Of a stretch of DNA of 64,000 nt, positions 38,100-51,720 are shown one piece after another. Made by a program: the position numbers and the translations under genes. The DNA comes from Anoplolepis gracilipes. Its lineage: Eukaryota > Arthropoda > Insecta > Hymenoptera > Formicidae. Numbering within the stretch: position 1 is the first letter of the stretch; each line of letters opens with the position of its first letter. The notes below the pieces were generated by a model. The model saw only the letters and a program-made list of their open reading frames with translations. It was not told the origin of the DNA and did no database searches. The stretch is taken from the NCBI RefSeq assembly GCF_047496725.1, contig NC_132978.1, positions 4,951,501 through 5,015,500 on the forward strand, written 5' to 3'.

Positions 38100-40179
38100 G
38101 TGTGAAATCTAAGAGAATGCTTATTAAAATTACACATTCAAATATTTTTTTTTATTTTGCTTAATGTTCTTTTAAATTATTATCTAAAAAAATAGAAGCA
38201 AAAACTTTATACATTATAATTTAGGATTATACTTTACGTCATAAATTTAAATCCATTCATCAAGATAAGCGTAGGCGATGAATTAGGAGTTGCAATAAAT
38301 ACTTATAAAGATACGTGTTTTTCATAAACCTAAAGTTACTATATATAATCCTTTCATTATGTATATACAAATTTTATGAAAAGAAAGTGATATTTTTAGA
38401 TCTTACGTGAGCACTATAAAAATAGTATTGCAGATAAAAATAGTAACAATAATACACAACAATAAGCAACGAATGCTTTGAATAAATATAAATATTAAAT
38501 AATACATAACGAGTGCGAACATAATTCTTAGTATTCTCTCTCTTTGCTTTATTTTTTGTAACAAATAAATACTTGATATATTAATAGATACAGAGTTGAA
38601 TCATTTGGAATATTAAAAATGACATTTATTTGAATTAATATTTGTGAAGATTCTAAGTATTATTTTTTTGTAACTAACGATGCATAATAAATTATAATAT
38701 AATATAACAGTTAGCGCAAAGGAAAGACTTCCAGAAAAAATGGACTTATGAAATTATAAAGATATTTGGCCATATATAAATACATTCGCGAAATTTGGCA
38801 CAATTGTATATACAAAGCATCTTTGGTTTACTTTTTCCGGACATTGAATAGTACATGAAATGGAAACCTATAAGTTTTTTCTGTTCAAAAAGCATTTAGG
38901 ACTGTGACTGGTTGTTAAGATATCCGAAGTACAATTTCCGAAGTGTTACACTTTTTAATTTTGTTTTTAAAAGTAATAACAACAAATCAGTTCCAAATCT
39001 TTCTTGTGCAGAATTAATCAGCTTTTTGTGAGCTTTAATTTAAACTATTGTTGATTACATAAATCAATGTCCGAGAGGTAGTTCACTTAAATAAACTAAA
39101 AACTAATTAGTCAGAGCGTCTTTCAGATATAATTACATATGGCCAAAATGATCTTGTACCGTTTCTTCTCGCGGAAATATAATGACAAATAATCTAATTG
39201 GCGCTTTATTAATTATATTTAATTATATATTTCTTAATTTATTTTGAAGCATAATTTATGTAAATATGCTATTTAATAAATTTCACACGTAATATTCACT
39301 GTAGCACTATAAAACATAATATTTTTATAATCTTTTTTAATATTGAAAAACTTAAGTTTTTATAATAAAAAAAATATATAAAAAAAGACATTTTCTGCGA
39401 TATTTTATAGATGCTTGTAAAAGGGAGAAATAAAAATAGAAATTTTGAAAAATTTTTTATAGTTTTATGAAATAAAACTATAAAAGAGAGGGTAGTTCCA
39501 CAACTGTTGAATGTGTGATTTTTTATCTTATATAAAAAATAAATTAAGTCTAAAACTACACATATTTAAAATTTAAACAAAATCAAAATTTTATCTTTAA
39601 GAACTTCCGTTTTTCTCATTAAACTTATTCCTCAGTCTTATCATTGCCCGAGACATTTGAGAACAAAAGGTAATTTTCTAAAAGCGCTTACCTGATGATA
39701 AGCGCTCTCTTTCCTCACTCGTGTTTTACAAACTGGTGCGTTTTCTTGAGATGAAACTAAATTGAGTTTTGAAGGTTGTTACTAGAACACTATTTTGTTA
39801 GCTACGTTACGTTTAATATACATTAACGTTTAATATACATTTATCTTATGCGACATTTATTCTTTACTTTCAGTTATCTCACTTGTTTGTACCGAAAATC
39901 ATGATTATAAATATAATTAATCAAATAGATGGAAACAAATTAAAAAATATAAGAACTATTATTTGATTACATGCAGAATAAAAAGAATGCATGATCACCA
40001 TAAATTTTCATAAAAGCCGATTCATATTATAATATTTAATACCTTAACAATTGATTCTTCCCAGAGAAATTCTGCACGTTCGATAGATATGTTAATTTCA
40101 ATTTCAGAGATCGGAAATATCTTATTTATCTGCAAAGAACGTGTGTCTCAATGTTAAAAAAAAAACTACCGATAAATAT
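38100..40179. other. AT-rich non-coding stretch
   Basis: Includes a 14-bp hairpin near 39455-39486 (TTTTATAGTTTTAT with its complement) and a GC-richer spot at 39692-39744 ending in a good minus-strand donor. No supported gene. Confidence 0.45.
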
Positions 40180-40580
40180 TAATAATACGCACTATTATTA
40201 AGTTTTGCACCACCAAAGGGAGGTATGTTACGGATTTTTATATATTCCGGATCTTTTATAATATACAGCAACGGGGTGCCAATTCGGCAGATCGGTTGCG
40301 CAGCATAAACTGAAGGGAATCTCGGATTCACGGAGGATCCACGTCCGTTCGACGCAGTCGCAAAACATTGCAACCCAAGTGCTCCCATCTCTCTCTCCCT
40401 TCATCTTACCGTTTGTCTCGCTCCATCATACTTTCAGGTGCACGAATCACACTTTACGGGAAAAATAATGAGCGAAAAATGTTCACCGCGCAAAACAATT
40501 GCTAAACTGTACATCGCTCGATAACGTCAGCCTTTTGATTAGCGCGATTACAGTCGAATCATGTACAAAAATGAGATGTT
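40180..40580 (-). promoter_or_regulatory. CpG-richer patch with a minus-strand donor; candidate untranslated or first exon
   Basis: A strong minus-strand donor (ACG/GTAAGATG) follows 40410. Twelve to twenty bases upstream lie two adjacent ATG codons that would begin MMERDKR before the splice. The 69-codon minus frame at 40179-40388 lies beyond this donor. No downstream exon of matching phase was found, so the gene is unknown or non-coding. Confidence 0.2.
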
Positions 40581-43500
40581 AAGCAAAAGCGGATTTACAT
40601 AGGTAGGTAAAGGGCTTTACTACTACTGCTTCAACAGAGATTTACAAAAGCTTTTTTTTAGTATACAATTAAAAAATGTATAAATAGATATGAAAGAAAA
40701 ACCTCTGAAAAGAGAGAAGACAGTTTTATATAAAACAATTTTATTTGTTTAAAAGTAAAAAAAAATGTTTTCGGTAATTATTTACATTAACAGATACATC
40801 TCCGATAGACTTTAACTTTATATATATGTTAAAAAAATTATACAAAACTACCGATTAAAACATGAGCTATTAAGAGTATCTTCAACAATATGTATCAAGA
40901 TTAAAATAGTTGAAAACGTGTATCTGTTAATATAAAAAATTATTAATTTATATTTTCTTTGTCTGGAAATATTATTATAAATTTTATATTAATATATATT
41001 AATATTTTTAATTTCTCTATGATATGTAACATATGATATGATACATTTTACTTGCTCAGAAATATTTTTGAAAAATTTTATTAATATTAATATTTATAAT
41101 ATTATAATAAAATTAATAATAAAATTTTAATTTCTCGGTTAATGTTTCTTTGGTACACATATCAGAGAGTTGCAATGTGCATTATACGGAAATTTTGATT
41201 TGATTTCGAAATCCCACGTTTGTAATCCAGCGTTTGCAATCTGTTGTTTGATACGCGCTTGTCAAATATACATTAAATTTGCCTATTCAAACTGACAGTA
41301 AATGCGAACACATATTATCATGTGTATTTATCAATCATATCTTGGTCATCGTACTCTCTTACATACAATCATTGTTATTATCACTGATAAACAATGGTTT
41401 CAGTTATAAGCATAATATTGCAGTAAAATTTTACAAAGAAAACTCAATTAGTAGTTAGTTGATTTTTCAATTAACCTTATTGCTATAATAAGTAAAATAT
41501 ATTAGATGGAGGAGTAAATCAGTGAAAACGCTCACTGATCTTTGATGAAACCTTATCATTATTTTAATTAGTGATATTTTCACAAATGTCATTACTTTAA
41601 ACAGTGATATTTGTCAATATATTAATTATTGACATTTTCAACAAATGACATTTATAAATAAGATGTTATATAATTATATATATTTAGGATGCTATATATA
41701 CAATTATGTACTGATTCTCAAAAATAAGAAATATTCTATAATTTAGGATTTATTTGAAATATTTTTATCACATGTAAACAGTTAAAATAATTTATTAGAC
41801 ATCTCAGAATTAAGACGAAAGAGGAAAGTTCTTTAAGAATTTTTTGACAGATAACATATGTATTATCAATTAATCTACTTGTACTTAATAATCTACAGAG
41901 GTAGAAATATAAATTTTATGTGTCCTGAAGCGTCTCCTCATCTCATTGAGTTTGCCAAATGAATTATGTGCGTCATTAATAATAAATTATTTGTCCAATT
42001 TCGATTTCTGTGCTATCTCGATGTTAATTTCTAGGTATCTTTTCTGTGGAGAGACTTCGAAGGAAATGTTCTAGAAACGATCAACTGCTACTAAACTAAA
42101 TGTTCTTGGTCATTTGGCGTTCCGTTTGCGCGAATCTACTTGGATTGCAATTAGAATTCCCACGGTAAGTGAAATAGCTAACGAGCCAAAGTCGTACCTA
42201 CATCCAGTCGCGTATGCGTTTGCACTTTCTCAGAATCATCGCTTGTCTCCTTCTTTCAGTCTTGTTCTGATTTTCGAGTACAGAGTGTCAAAATCCATTA
42301 TCTTTCTCATTGTTCCATTTTGCGACAAGCTCTTGTTGATGTTTATCGCGAATGCTTTATCGCGAATGTTTCGATTCTTGCGGATTCGATTCGACATCCC
42401 CTTGATTGAATTTCTTTGATTGATTATACGTTGAAGTATTAGTGGAAACGAAGAGCAAAAAAGACGTGGCAAAGGAAGGTAAATGATGCGCGGGTAAGTT
42501 TTTAAGAATGATTTTTTTATAATCTTTTTTTATAATCTTTTTCTATTTGATTTTTAACTGTATTGATTAATTTTTTTGACAAAAAGAATTTTAATACACG
42601 AGATTGAAAAATAATAGAGTTTATATATAATTGATTGTTCCTAACTTTCCGTAAAAATTAAAAAATAATAGGTAGCTTTAAAAATACAGATTTTGATTGA
42701 GGTAATTTTGTTAAAGTCGGATTTGGATTTAAAACCTCATAGGTCTTGGTGAATTGAATCGATTTTCTGTCTTCTGTTGTGCGACAATATCATCTAACAA
42801 ATTTAGAAAATCTCGCGCTCTATGTTGTAATACATTTGTATCGCCATTTTAATTGGATCATATTTTGCCATCGTGTGCATTTTTCCATGATATATACAAA
42901 TCTAATTATTGACTCACATATATCATTATTTGCTCATAACATATATCTCGGAATTGCTACAAACCACGCGTTTTGTAAATTATCATATCGCTGTAATTTT
43001 ATTCAGAATGTCGAAATGTACTTGTTTTGTGAAGCATATTTATAAAACCGATTAATTATAAGAAAAAAAAAATTGGAATTATTTCTGTTTCCGTCTTCCA
43101 AAATTGATGGCTATAAAAAAAACAGGTTGCGATAATTTTTGTTTGAAAAACAACGCGACAACTGAAGTATTTGAGATAAGAAGTAATACAATTTTGCTGG
43201 ATTATTTGCAGATCGTTAGGTTCGTTTGATCGAGCATAAGACAAATAGGACATTTTAGGACATCATGGCATAAGCGATGCTTGAGCGATATATTATCTTG
43301 CGATTCGTAATGTGTGCATACTCTGTATACACTTCAGTAACAACATGTAATCTATAAGAATCTTTAAGAATATGCTGCTCGTGCATATTCAGTTTGATAT
43401 CAGAAAATAATGGGACAAATATGATAAATGGAAAGCTTCTACTACAACGAATTTTTTTTCCCATGTCAGCAAAATTCATTTGTTCGTGTAATAGATAATT

Positions 43501-44526
43501 TACAAAACTTTCGTATATTTATTTAAATCAATTATTTGAAGCATATATTAGTCGAATATTTTACAGCACGAGAGGTGGGAAAGAGCTTTCCATATAATTT
43601 TCATAAACAGTTAATTTCGAAAAAGTAATATGAACATTTCACAGGAAACATGTTATATTTTCTCGAAGAGCTGTTATTTAGCGAGAACATGCAAATGCTG
43701 GCATGTATCGTACAAACATGAAACAAACCGTAATGTACTATTTACTCAACTTGCGAGACCTTGCAGTCAAAGCAAGTAAAACGCCGCGAAAGGATGGAGA
43801 ACGCAGTATGCATTAACTACACTGTTTCACCTCAGATTTATTACGTGCGAAAAGTTAAAAGGCAACGAATTTAAATTTTCCAATAAAAGGCAGTTTAAAT
43901 TATGATTCTCTCTTCAATATCTAAATGGATAACATTTGTTCAAAAATTGGCTGGCGAATTAAATGTTATTATCGATTTGTGCATATCTGTAATATAATCC
44001 GCTTTAATTCTGAAATTAATAAATAAGTATGCTATTAAATTTTTTAATTTGTAATTAAATGCGCTATTAAATTTTCACTAGCTTCGAGGACTTAATTCTA
44101 TATTCATCAAGCTCATCTGCATGTTTTTCACATAAACGCAGCGTCATAAACCATTAATTAAAATGTATTATTCTATAATAAAAATTTTTATTATATAATA
44201 AATAATTTAAAAATTACATGTAACACATTGCATTAGTAAAAAAAGAAGCTTTCTATAAAACATTTACATTTACCAATAAACAGTACAATATAATGCACGA
44301 CGGTCTTCTGTAAAAGAAGTAATATTTATTTGACTACATTTAATTATTCATTATCAACAGAAAAGTGTAAGAAAGATTAAAAGAAAAAATAACTTTGAAT
44401 TGACCGAGCAATTAAAAGCCACGTGCAATGATAATAAATGCAAGAAGAAGAAAACTTGTTAATATAAATAAAAATTTAAAATTATTTAAATTTATTTAAA
44501 TAAAATTTAAAACTATTAATGTCATT
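40581..44526. other. AT-rich non-coding stretch with a possible plus-strand non-coding exon at 42035-42164
   Basis: 42035-42164 is bracketed by an acceptor-like TTAATTTCTAG and a consensus donor GTAAGTG, is GC-richer, and has stops in all three forward frames, so if spliced it is non-coding. The 101-codon plus-strand frame starting at 42114 has a TTG, not ATG, start and is not convincing. Confidence 0.3.
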
Positions 44527-44536
44527 ATGTTTATAC

Positions 44537-44635
44537 CCCAGGTAGCACTGTTCGTTTTATAAACGTTTTCTAAACGTATCTAATACGAAAAGATACGTTT
44601 AGAAAACGTTATGAAACGAACATGTGCTACTTGGG
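44537..44635. mobile_element. 99-bp palindromic MITE flanked by ~10-bp target-site duplication
   Basis: Ends CCCAGGTAGCAC and, inverted, CCCAAGTAGCAC. The whole element is a near-perfect inverted repeat (inner stem CGTTTTCTAAACGTATC) with a short loop. It is flanked by ATGTTTATAC (44527-44536) and ACGTTTATAC (44636-44645), a 10-bp direct repeat with one mismatch. A duplication of 8-10 bp fits hAT- or Mutator-like transposases; which one is inference. Confidence 0.88.
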
Positions 44636-44645
44636 ACGTTTATAC

Positions 44646-46341
44646 ATTTCGGTGCACTTCGGGCTATCTTCAATAGAACATCATGACCAAAGATTATCTA
44701 AGAAATATATAAATTATTTATAAATATACAAACATAATATAAATCGCTTACAACGTATAATAATCATAATATTCAATACATACGTCAAAGTACTAATTAT
44801 ATCCTGTTTATTAATATGAGCTCTTACATTGACACAAAGAGTGGTGAATCTTCCTATCGATATCACACGCGAAATCGAAACGTGAAATGTTATATGTATT
44901 CAGAATGCATTTATAATATATACATATACGCTTACAGAAAGGACGTGAAATTACAGGAAGTTTTGCACCAACGCAAAATGCTATCATGCGCTCCTACATG
45001 TCGATGTGAGGTTAATAAATGATTTATTTTTAAGGTCACAAATAGATCCACAATCTTTATTATAATTAAAAGAATTTAAATTGATTTCCATTAAGGACGT
45101 TGTAAGAAACGAAATTATGGAATTAGATAAGAAGGTTGTATTCAGTGTCAAGTTTACGCGTTGATTCACGCTTAAAGGTAAACATTTGCGAGAATATATA
45201 TATATATATATATATATAAATATATAAATATATATATATATATGTTATCCTATTAGGAACTTCCAAAATAACACAAAGTATTTAGTCAGACTAAGTATTT
45301 CAATTCCAATTCTTTATGTTTTTTTCAATAATCACGAGAATTTTTTGTTTATTCTGTCACGTTCTCTCACAAGTAAAATTAAATAATTTTAAATTTTATT
45401 TGTATTAACAAGTTTTTTCTTGTTGTGCTTATTATCTCGTTGCACGTGGCTCTAACTGCCAATTTAAAGTTATTTGTTCTTACATTATAAGAACTTTTAC
45501 GTTAATTATTGCCTAAAAGAAGATTATTGAATTTGTATATATTACTATATATAATGTTCAGCAGAATACTCCCTTGAATTTTCTCTATTTTTACTAAAGG
45601 TTTTCTTATTTATGTAAACGTTTTGTAAGCTCGAAGCGGCATTTCAACGCTAAAGAAAAGTTGACGAAATTATGAAATCCGGAATAAATCGCGCGGATTA
45701 AACTTTGCATCGTACACATCAAATAAGGATTTTATCGTACAGAATTTTTCTCTATATATTTTTTTTAAATTCTTTAGGCAGCTATGTTAATAAGATTTTG
45801 CAGGATAAACTGACATGGTATGTGTATTACTGTTCTCGATCGTTTATATAATCTTCTTTATATGAGAAAATAGCGAGTTAAAATATTTTCTATGTACACC
45901 CGCACACTTTTTTATGCTAAACGGCTTATATAATTGAGTTAATTTGTTTGATATCGCGTTTTCTACAAACCATTAATTTACAGGATTCTCGAATTTTCTT
46001 GTTCTGGAAAACCTAAAACGCTTTCTTTATTCTTCTAAAAAAAATATATATATACATATATATCTTTTATTTTCTTAAAAATTAAACAAAAATTACAAGT
46101 CTTATACAATGTCTCGTTATATGCAATCATAATAATTAGATTAAAATTCGCGGCCGTTAGTCCGTAATTTTACATTTATTTTCTCATAATAGAATGTCTT
46201 TTTCTTGGATATTTTAATTTTATTCTATTAATATTTTTTCCGAGCTTTTTAGTCTTGAATCATTTCCCCACACAGTTACAATACATTTACTAAAGAGTAT
46301 TTCCATACATTTCCCGAGTTTAAAAAATAAGAGATTCTTTG
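44646..46341. other. AT-rich non-coding stretch
   Basis: No gene seen apart from the microsatellite listed separately; short frames around 44816-45169 lack features on both strands. Confidence 0.5.
45198..45243. repeat. (TA)n microsatellite with AAATA interruptions
   Basis: TA-rich run of about 45 bp. Confidence 0.9.
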
Positions 46342-46463
46342 ATCCACTATTCAGGACGCGCTTTTATCAATAAAAGCGCATATTTAGTTCATGTTACGTA
46401 TACTATAGAATTTTAGACATAAATGCGCGCATTTATCGATAAAAGCGCGTTCTGCATATGGAC
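46342..46463. mobile_element. 122-bp MITE-like inverted repeat with possible CTTTG target duplication
   Basis: Left arm ATCCACTATTCAGGACGCGC and, inverted, right arm GTCCATATGCAGAACGCGC match over about 40 nt, including CGCTTTTATC-ATAAA-GCGC. Each arm also contains its own small stem (GCGCTTTTAT with ATAAAAGCGC). CTTTG occurs on both flanks (46337-46341 and 46464-46468). Confidence 0.75.
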
Positions 46464-46764
46464 CTTTGTCTTCTTTTATATGTGCTTGCCTATGTATGCT
46501 GTTCTAGTACTTATTTCAGTAGTTATTTTCTGATTATCTTTTTGTTGATAAAAGTAACAAAGACGTAGGAAAGAGATTGCAAAGTTTTAAAGGTTTCCTC
46601 TCCTGAAAGAATATTCTATATCTTTTTTAATATTTAACATTTCTAAACATTCTTACAAATAAACAAAGCGAGATTATATGCTCATACATACGTAATTATT
46701 TTTTTGGCCTTTAAACAGATATTTAATACTGCACTTGCATAATTAATCGAATAATATGTTATTG

Positions 46765-46950
46765 TTGCTAAAATATTTTATGTATTATGACATATATATA
46801 TACGCGGAATATTAAATTATACAAGTATTTTAAATTATAGATAAATTATTGACTAAACGTGTCATTATTGTATGATTAATGTATCACGGCTTTCATTATG
46901 CTTATTACTCAATCCTACGATTTAATTGTTTCGCGGCGCATTCTTAATCC
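46765..46950. repeat. Direct repeat copy A (~185 bp)
   Basis: Shares TTGCTAAAATATTTTATGTA, ATATATACGCGGAATATTAA and the downstream ATTCAATTGTTT-type stretch with 47401-47580. Confidence 0.85.
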
Positions 46951-47400
46951 GAATTATATTTTGATTGTCGAAAAGCCGAAGGATAAAGCTTTGGATGAAA
47001 AATATACTTGATTTTAAGAATAGCTAGAGAAATAATTATTACTCGTAAGGATCACATCGTAAGAAATTTATAATAATCTATAATTTTGATTCCTTTTACT
47101 TTAATTATATTTAATTAAATGAATAAATTATGCGAAATACGCGCGCGTGTTTTGAAATCTATCATCGCAATACATATATGTATATATATAGTTACATATT
47201 ATTTATAAAAGTTAATTACTTATTAATCAATTTTATATCAAATTATTTCCCGATATTTTTTGATTGTCACGATGATATTTAGAAAAAGAATTTGACTTGC
47301 AACTTTATTCTCCTACTCGTTGTCCTACTGTCGCGCGAAAAATAACAGATCCTAAGCATGTAAACATTAGAGTACTATGTATATGTCAATTATTAATTTA

Positions 47401-47580
47401 TTGCTAAAATATTTTATGTACTATAATATATATATACGCGGAATATTAAATTATAGAAATACTTTAAATTATAGATTATAATTATTTTTTAAACAATTAA
47501 TATATGACCGAACCTTTCATTATACATTGTATTATATACTCGATTCTATGATTCAATTGTTTTATTGAGCGTTCTCAAAT
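47401..47580. repeat. Direct repeat copy B (~180 bp)
   Basis: Same orientation as copy A at 46765-46950 with offset about 636 bp; diverged, with small indels. Confidence 0.85.
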
Positions 47581-50500
47581 GGTTGTTCGCAATGGTTCAT
47601 TGCAAATGGTATTTAAACTGTCGAAAAATCGATAATGATTATAGCAAGTTATTTTCCGATAATTGTTACGATCGCATTTCAACTTTAACAATATACAAAG
47701 CATCTGGCACTACCACCTTCTCGAGTCGCAAGTTGTTTGAATGATAACAAGATAACCGCGTAATTTAATAATAATATGGTAACAAAAAAAAAACAATAAA
47801 CAAATACCGTGTGATAATTAATTTGTGACCGCCCGAAAATACTTAACATTTTGTAATATAAATTTAAACTGAATATTTTCTGTGTTTCTTTTTATATTTC
47901 AAATTAATTCGATGATTATCAACATTATATTATTATATTATGGAGTTCTAAAGTTTTAATATTTATTTAAATAATTTATCCTAGTTTAATAAAAAAACTA
48001 TTTATATAAATTAATTTAATATTATCATCTTTTACACAAAATTTTCATATTTTGCAAATAAAATTTTTTTAGATTTTTTAATTTTAATTTATTAAATAAT
48101 AGATAGTGCACGGAAATAAATAGCGCGCGTGTAGCGCACGTTTTGTAATATTCTAGTCTTAAAATTTAACTCGAAAATAAGTCGACTTAAAGTATGTCAT
48201 GTGAATCTGACAAAGATATTGTGTATTAAACTTTCAAGTTTTATATTTGGATTTAAAATTTTTAAATTTTATTCGATCAACGTTGCAAAATATTTCGCCT
48301 AAATAATAGTCGTTACATGTGTAAAATCTCTTTTTCAGATATAAAACCCTCGAAAAGATGGTGTCAGAATTTTCTCGATAAAGATATAAAATAAAAACAA
48401 AAACAAGTTTTTCATGCTTTTCAAAATATTAATAAAAATTAAAAGATTTAGTTAATTAAGAATTAATTAAATTTCTTACAATTTAAATAATTTTTAATCA
48501 ATTTTTAGTTTGTAAACAATCTCATTCTAGATTTTATCAATAACATATAATTTTAATGTTAAACATTAAAAACTTTGGGATAAACAACTTGCACGTGATC
48601 AATATTTTCACACACAAAAAAACTAATTCCAATTCAGCCATAAAGCTACACATATCTATTTAGGATTTCTTTCGATGTTAAAAACCATTCTCTATAATAC
48701 AATTTTAAAGTGAGCATTTATCGAGAATTTATATAACATAATTATCTCAATGACTTATCGAAAATCGAGAATTTAGGATGATTCTCTCAATGGGATTTTC
48801 CACTAACAATTTTGATCGAAAATATTTTCTAGAATTAAATTCTATAGATTATCTACGTTTTGAAAGAGAATAAAAAGTATATGTGCACAATGTGCATTCT
48901 GTAATAGAAAATATGTAATATATAAATATAAATATATATTGCTCGCTTTTCTCAGATTATAATTTTATTACACAATCGCATGAAAAGACTGACAATGAGA
49001 GAATATGTTATATCATTAAAACAAATGCAAAATTTTTGTTTTCTAAATATTCTTTGCCATTATCTGGAAATACATCATATTACGTAAATTTTAATAAATG
49101 TGATAATATTAATGGTTTTCTGCTAGGAGAATACTGTCACTAATATTTTGTAGAGAGAAAATTTCAAGGTATCGTCTCGACGAAGGCTTGATCGAATCGT
49201 GCTCGTCCGTTAAATGAAATTTATAGAAACAAGCTTTAAAGTTTCAGGAGAGCTGATGTTGTTAACTATTCAAATAACAATGGCAAACAATTTGCAAAAC
49301 AAATTGTCGAATGCATTGTTTTTCAATGAAGTGCACATCCATATTGACAAAGTATTTAATTTAATTGCGTAATTTATATTAATTTAACATTGAATAACAA
49401 ATATAATATCCGACTTATTCTCTTCCTTTTCTTTTTTTCTCTATCAAACAGATGTGTACAAGATGTCTATAAAATAGTAATTCTGTAATTAGCAACAACA
49501 AATATATTTTAGAACTGACTCTAAAAGCAAAAAAGTTTTGTAATTGATAAGAAAGTGTTTACTCTCCCGCTTTTGACGTTGTGTATTTGCAATTTTAAAG
49601 AAAATAAAATAAAAATAATGGTTTATCAATGTAGCTTAATTCACATTTTATTTCCATAGAACTTCATTAAAAGTTAATTTATGAGAAAAACCGTATTAAA
49701 TATCTAATGACTCTCTAAAGAGACTCGCTAAAGAGTTGCGCAACGCGTTTTGAATAAAGCTGCAGTTAATAACATAACATTACGACAGATAATGTCATTT
49801 GTATATAATAATAAAAAATATAACAGTTTTGTGTGTGTATAATATAAAATAGATAAAATTTTTAAATAGCGTGAATGTATGAGATAATATAAAAAGTAAT
49901 ATAGTAATAGTAAAAAAATTATCAAGTCTATATGTATGTTTGAAAGAAGATTAATTTAAACGTTATTTAATGATTGATTTAAAAATCTTAAGAGTTTGTC
50001 AAGTATAGTTTTTTGTCTCATTTTGTAAATTGTACAGAATGTAATGTAATGCGGAGACTACAATCATTTTGCTATCCTGGTGTTCGGAAATTTCAAAGCG
50101 AAATGGATAATACGTGGCCAAAAGAGCCTTAGAAAAGAATGAAATAGACATGTATCCTCGGGCGCATCGAGAGGAACTAGTTGTATGAAGGATCGTATGA
50201 AAATGGAGTATAAATAGACATCATCCAAAGCGCAAGCAATTTTACACGGTACACAATCAAAGGATCGCGCACTTGGCTGACATTTACTTCCGGCAACCCG
50301 TAGTTCCGTCCAGTCCATGAAAGAGCACTTAAATACTTGGATGCACTACAATTTGACTACCGTTTTCGATTTGTTGACTGTGTTCTTCTTTGACGGTAAT
50401 CTCAGTGTTCAGAAAATGAAAGATGTGAAATATAAAAATATATTTAGTAATTAAAAAGTACTGATAAATATGATCGGATCATATAATTTTTAACTGTTGG

Positions 50501-51464
50501 AATTTTTCTATTAATGTCAATTACATAATAATAATTATAATATAATTAAAATTATATAATATTAATTATAATTAATCCTTAGACATGTCAGATTTTAATA
50601 CACATTTTATCGAGTTGATTATCACCGTATCCCAAATAAAAACTGTGCTTCTTTCGTAATGGAAATTTGAAAATCGAGATATTGTAGTATCAATCTAAAA
50701 GTTAATGTTAATGTATTTTAATGTAATTTAATTAATATTATATAATTTAGATACAAAATTAATTAATATATGTATAGTACTGGTATCTTCTACATTCTAT
50801 TTTTGTATATTATTTTAATAATAAATGATATGTAAAGTTGCATCACAAAACATGTAAAAAAGTTATTTCAAATTATAACAAGATTAGTGTTTATCCGATG
50901 AAAAAATATATAATCCTCTGATATATATCGTTTCATTATAAAACTCATTTTTTTCTGATCCTTCCATCTGCGATTTATGATCAAGCGCGCCACGAGGACA
51001 GTTTATCAAGTTTTACATAAACGTAGGAGTTTGCACGACATATTATTACGTCGCACGCCCGACTTTTGAAAAATTATCGTTTATTGTCACATTGAAGACA
51101 CGTAATAAAATTTATATAAATGCATAAAGCGACGTAATTTGTTCTGACAAAAGTTGTGGCTCTGCATTTTACTTAACGATGTAATGAAGTCTTTACAATG
51201 TGATATTCACGCCATTTAAGTTACAAACGACACCCATAAAAGTATATATGAACGCAGTGAGAAACCACCACTATCCTCTATTTAACTATCTCTTTAGTAT
51301 CTCATTCGTGTATTCCCGTAATTAAATGTCGCGCAAATGTGAAAACAGAAGGATAATGAAACGTGAAATTCTTAAAAAGTTTGATATTTAATTTTTTTTT
51401 AAAGTCAATAAATTATTTAAAATTTAAAATTATAAGTTATTAAAGTCGCTAGTATTTAATTATA
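47581..51464. other. AT-rich non-coding stretch
   Basis: GC-richer spots at 50050-50340 (84-codon minus-strand frame, no recognisable domain) and 50980-51240. No supported gene. Confidence 0.45.
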
Positions 51465-51720
51465 AACAACGGGTTAATTAAAAACGACCTGACTAGCCAA
51501 AATTATTCAATTTATTTACACGACGTTTCGACCATATGGTTGTGGTCCTTTTCAAGTGTAAACGTAAATTAAGAAAGAGAAGAAAAAATCTAATGGGACA
51601 TGTTTAAAGGTAGAACTTAATGATGGAATAATTAAATATGTCACTTAGTTAAAAACAATGGTTATTAATTTTGAGATGAACACAAACAAGGAGACACGTC
51701 ATGTCAGCATGAGTTTTTAA
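51465..51720 (-). mobile_element. Probable 3' tail of a retroelement (Penelope-like or related), fragment
   Basis: On the minus strand it contains CTTGAAAAGGACCAC, then a short inverted word ACCATATGGT, then GGTCGAAACGTCGTG, then GACTAGTCA-like words. The 'AAGGACC...GGTCGAAACGTCG' arrangement is one I associate with tails of arthropod retroelements, often Penelope-like. No reverse transcriptase remains nearby. Boundaries are approximate. Confidence 0.5.

Noticed and set aside
39692..39744. 53-nt minus-strand segment with good donor and open frame (NAPVCKTRVRKESAYHQ)
   Set aside because: Its phase does not fit the candidate exon ending at 40410 and its acceptor is weak; no partner exon found.
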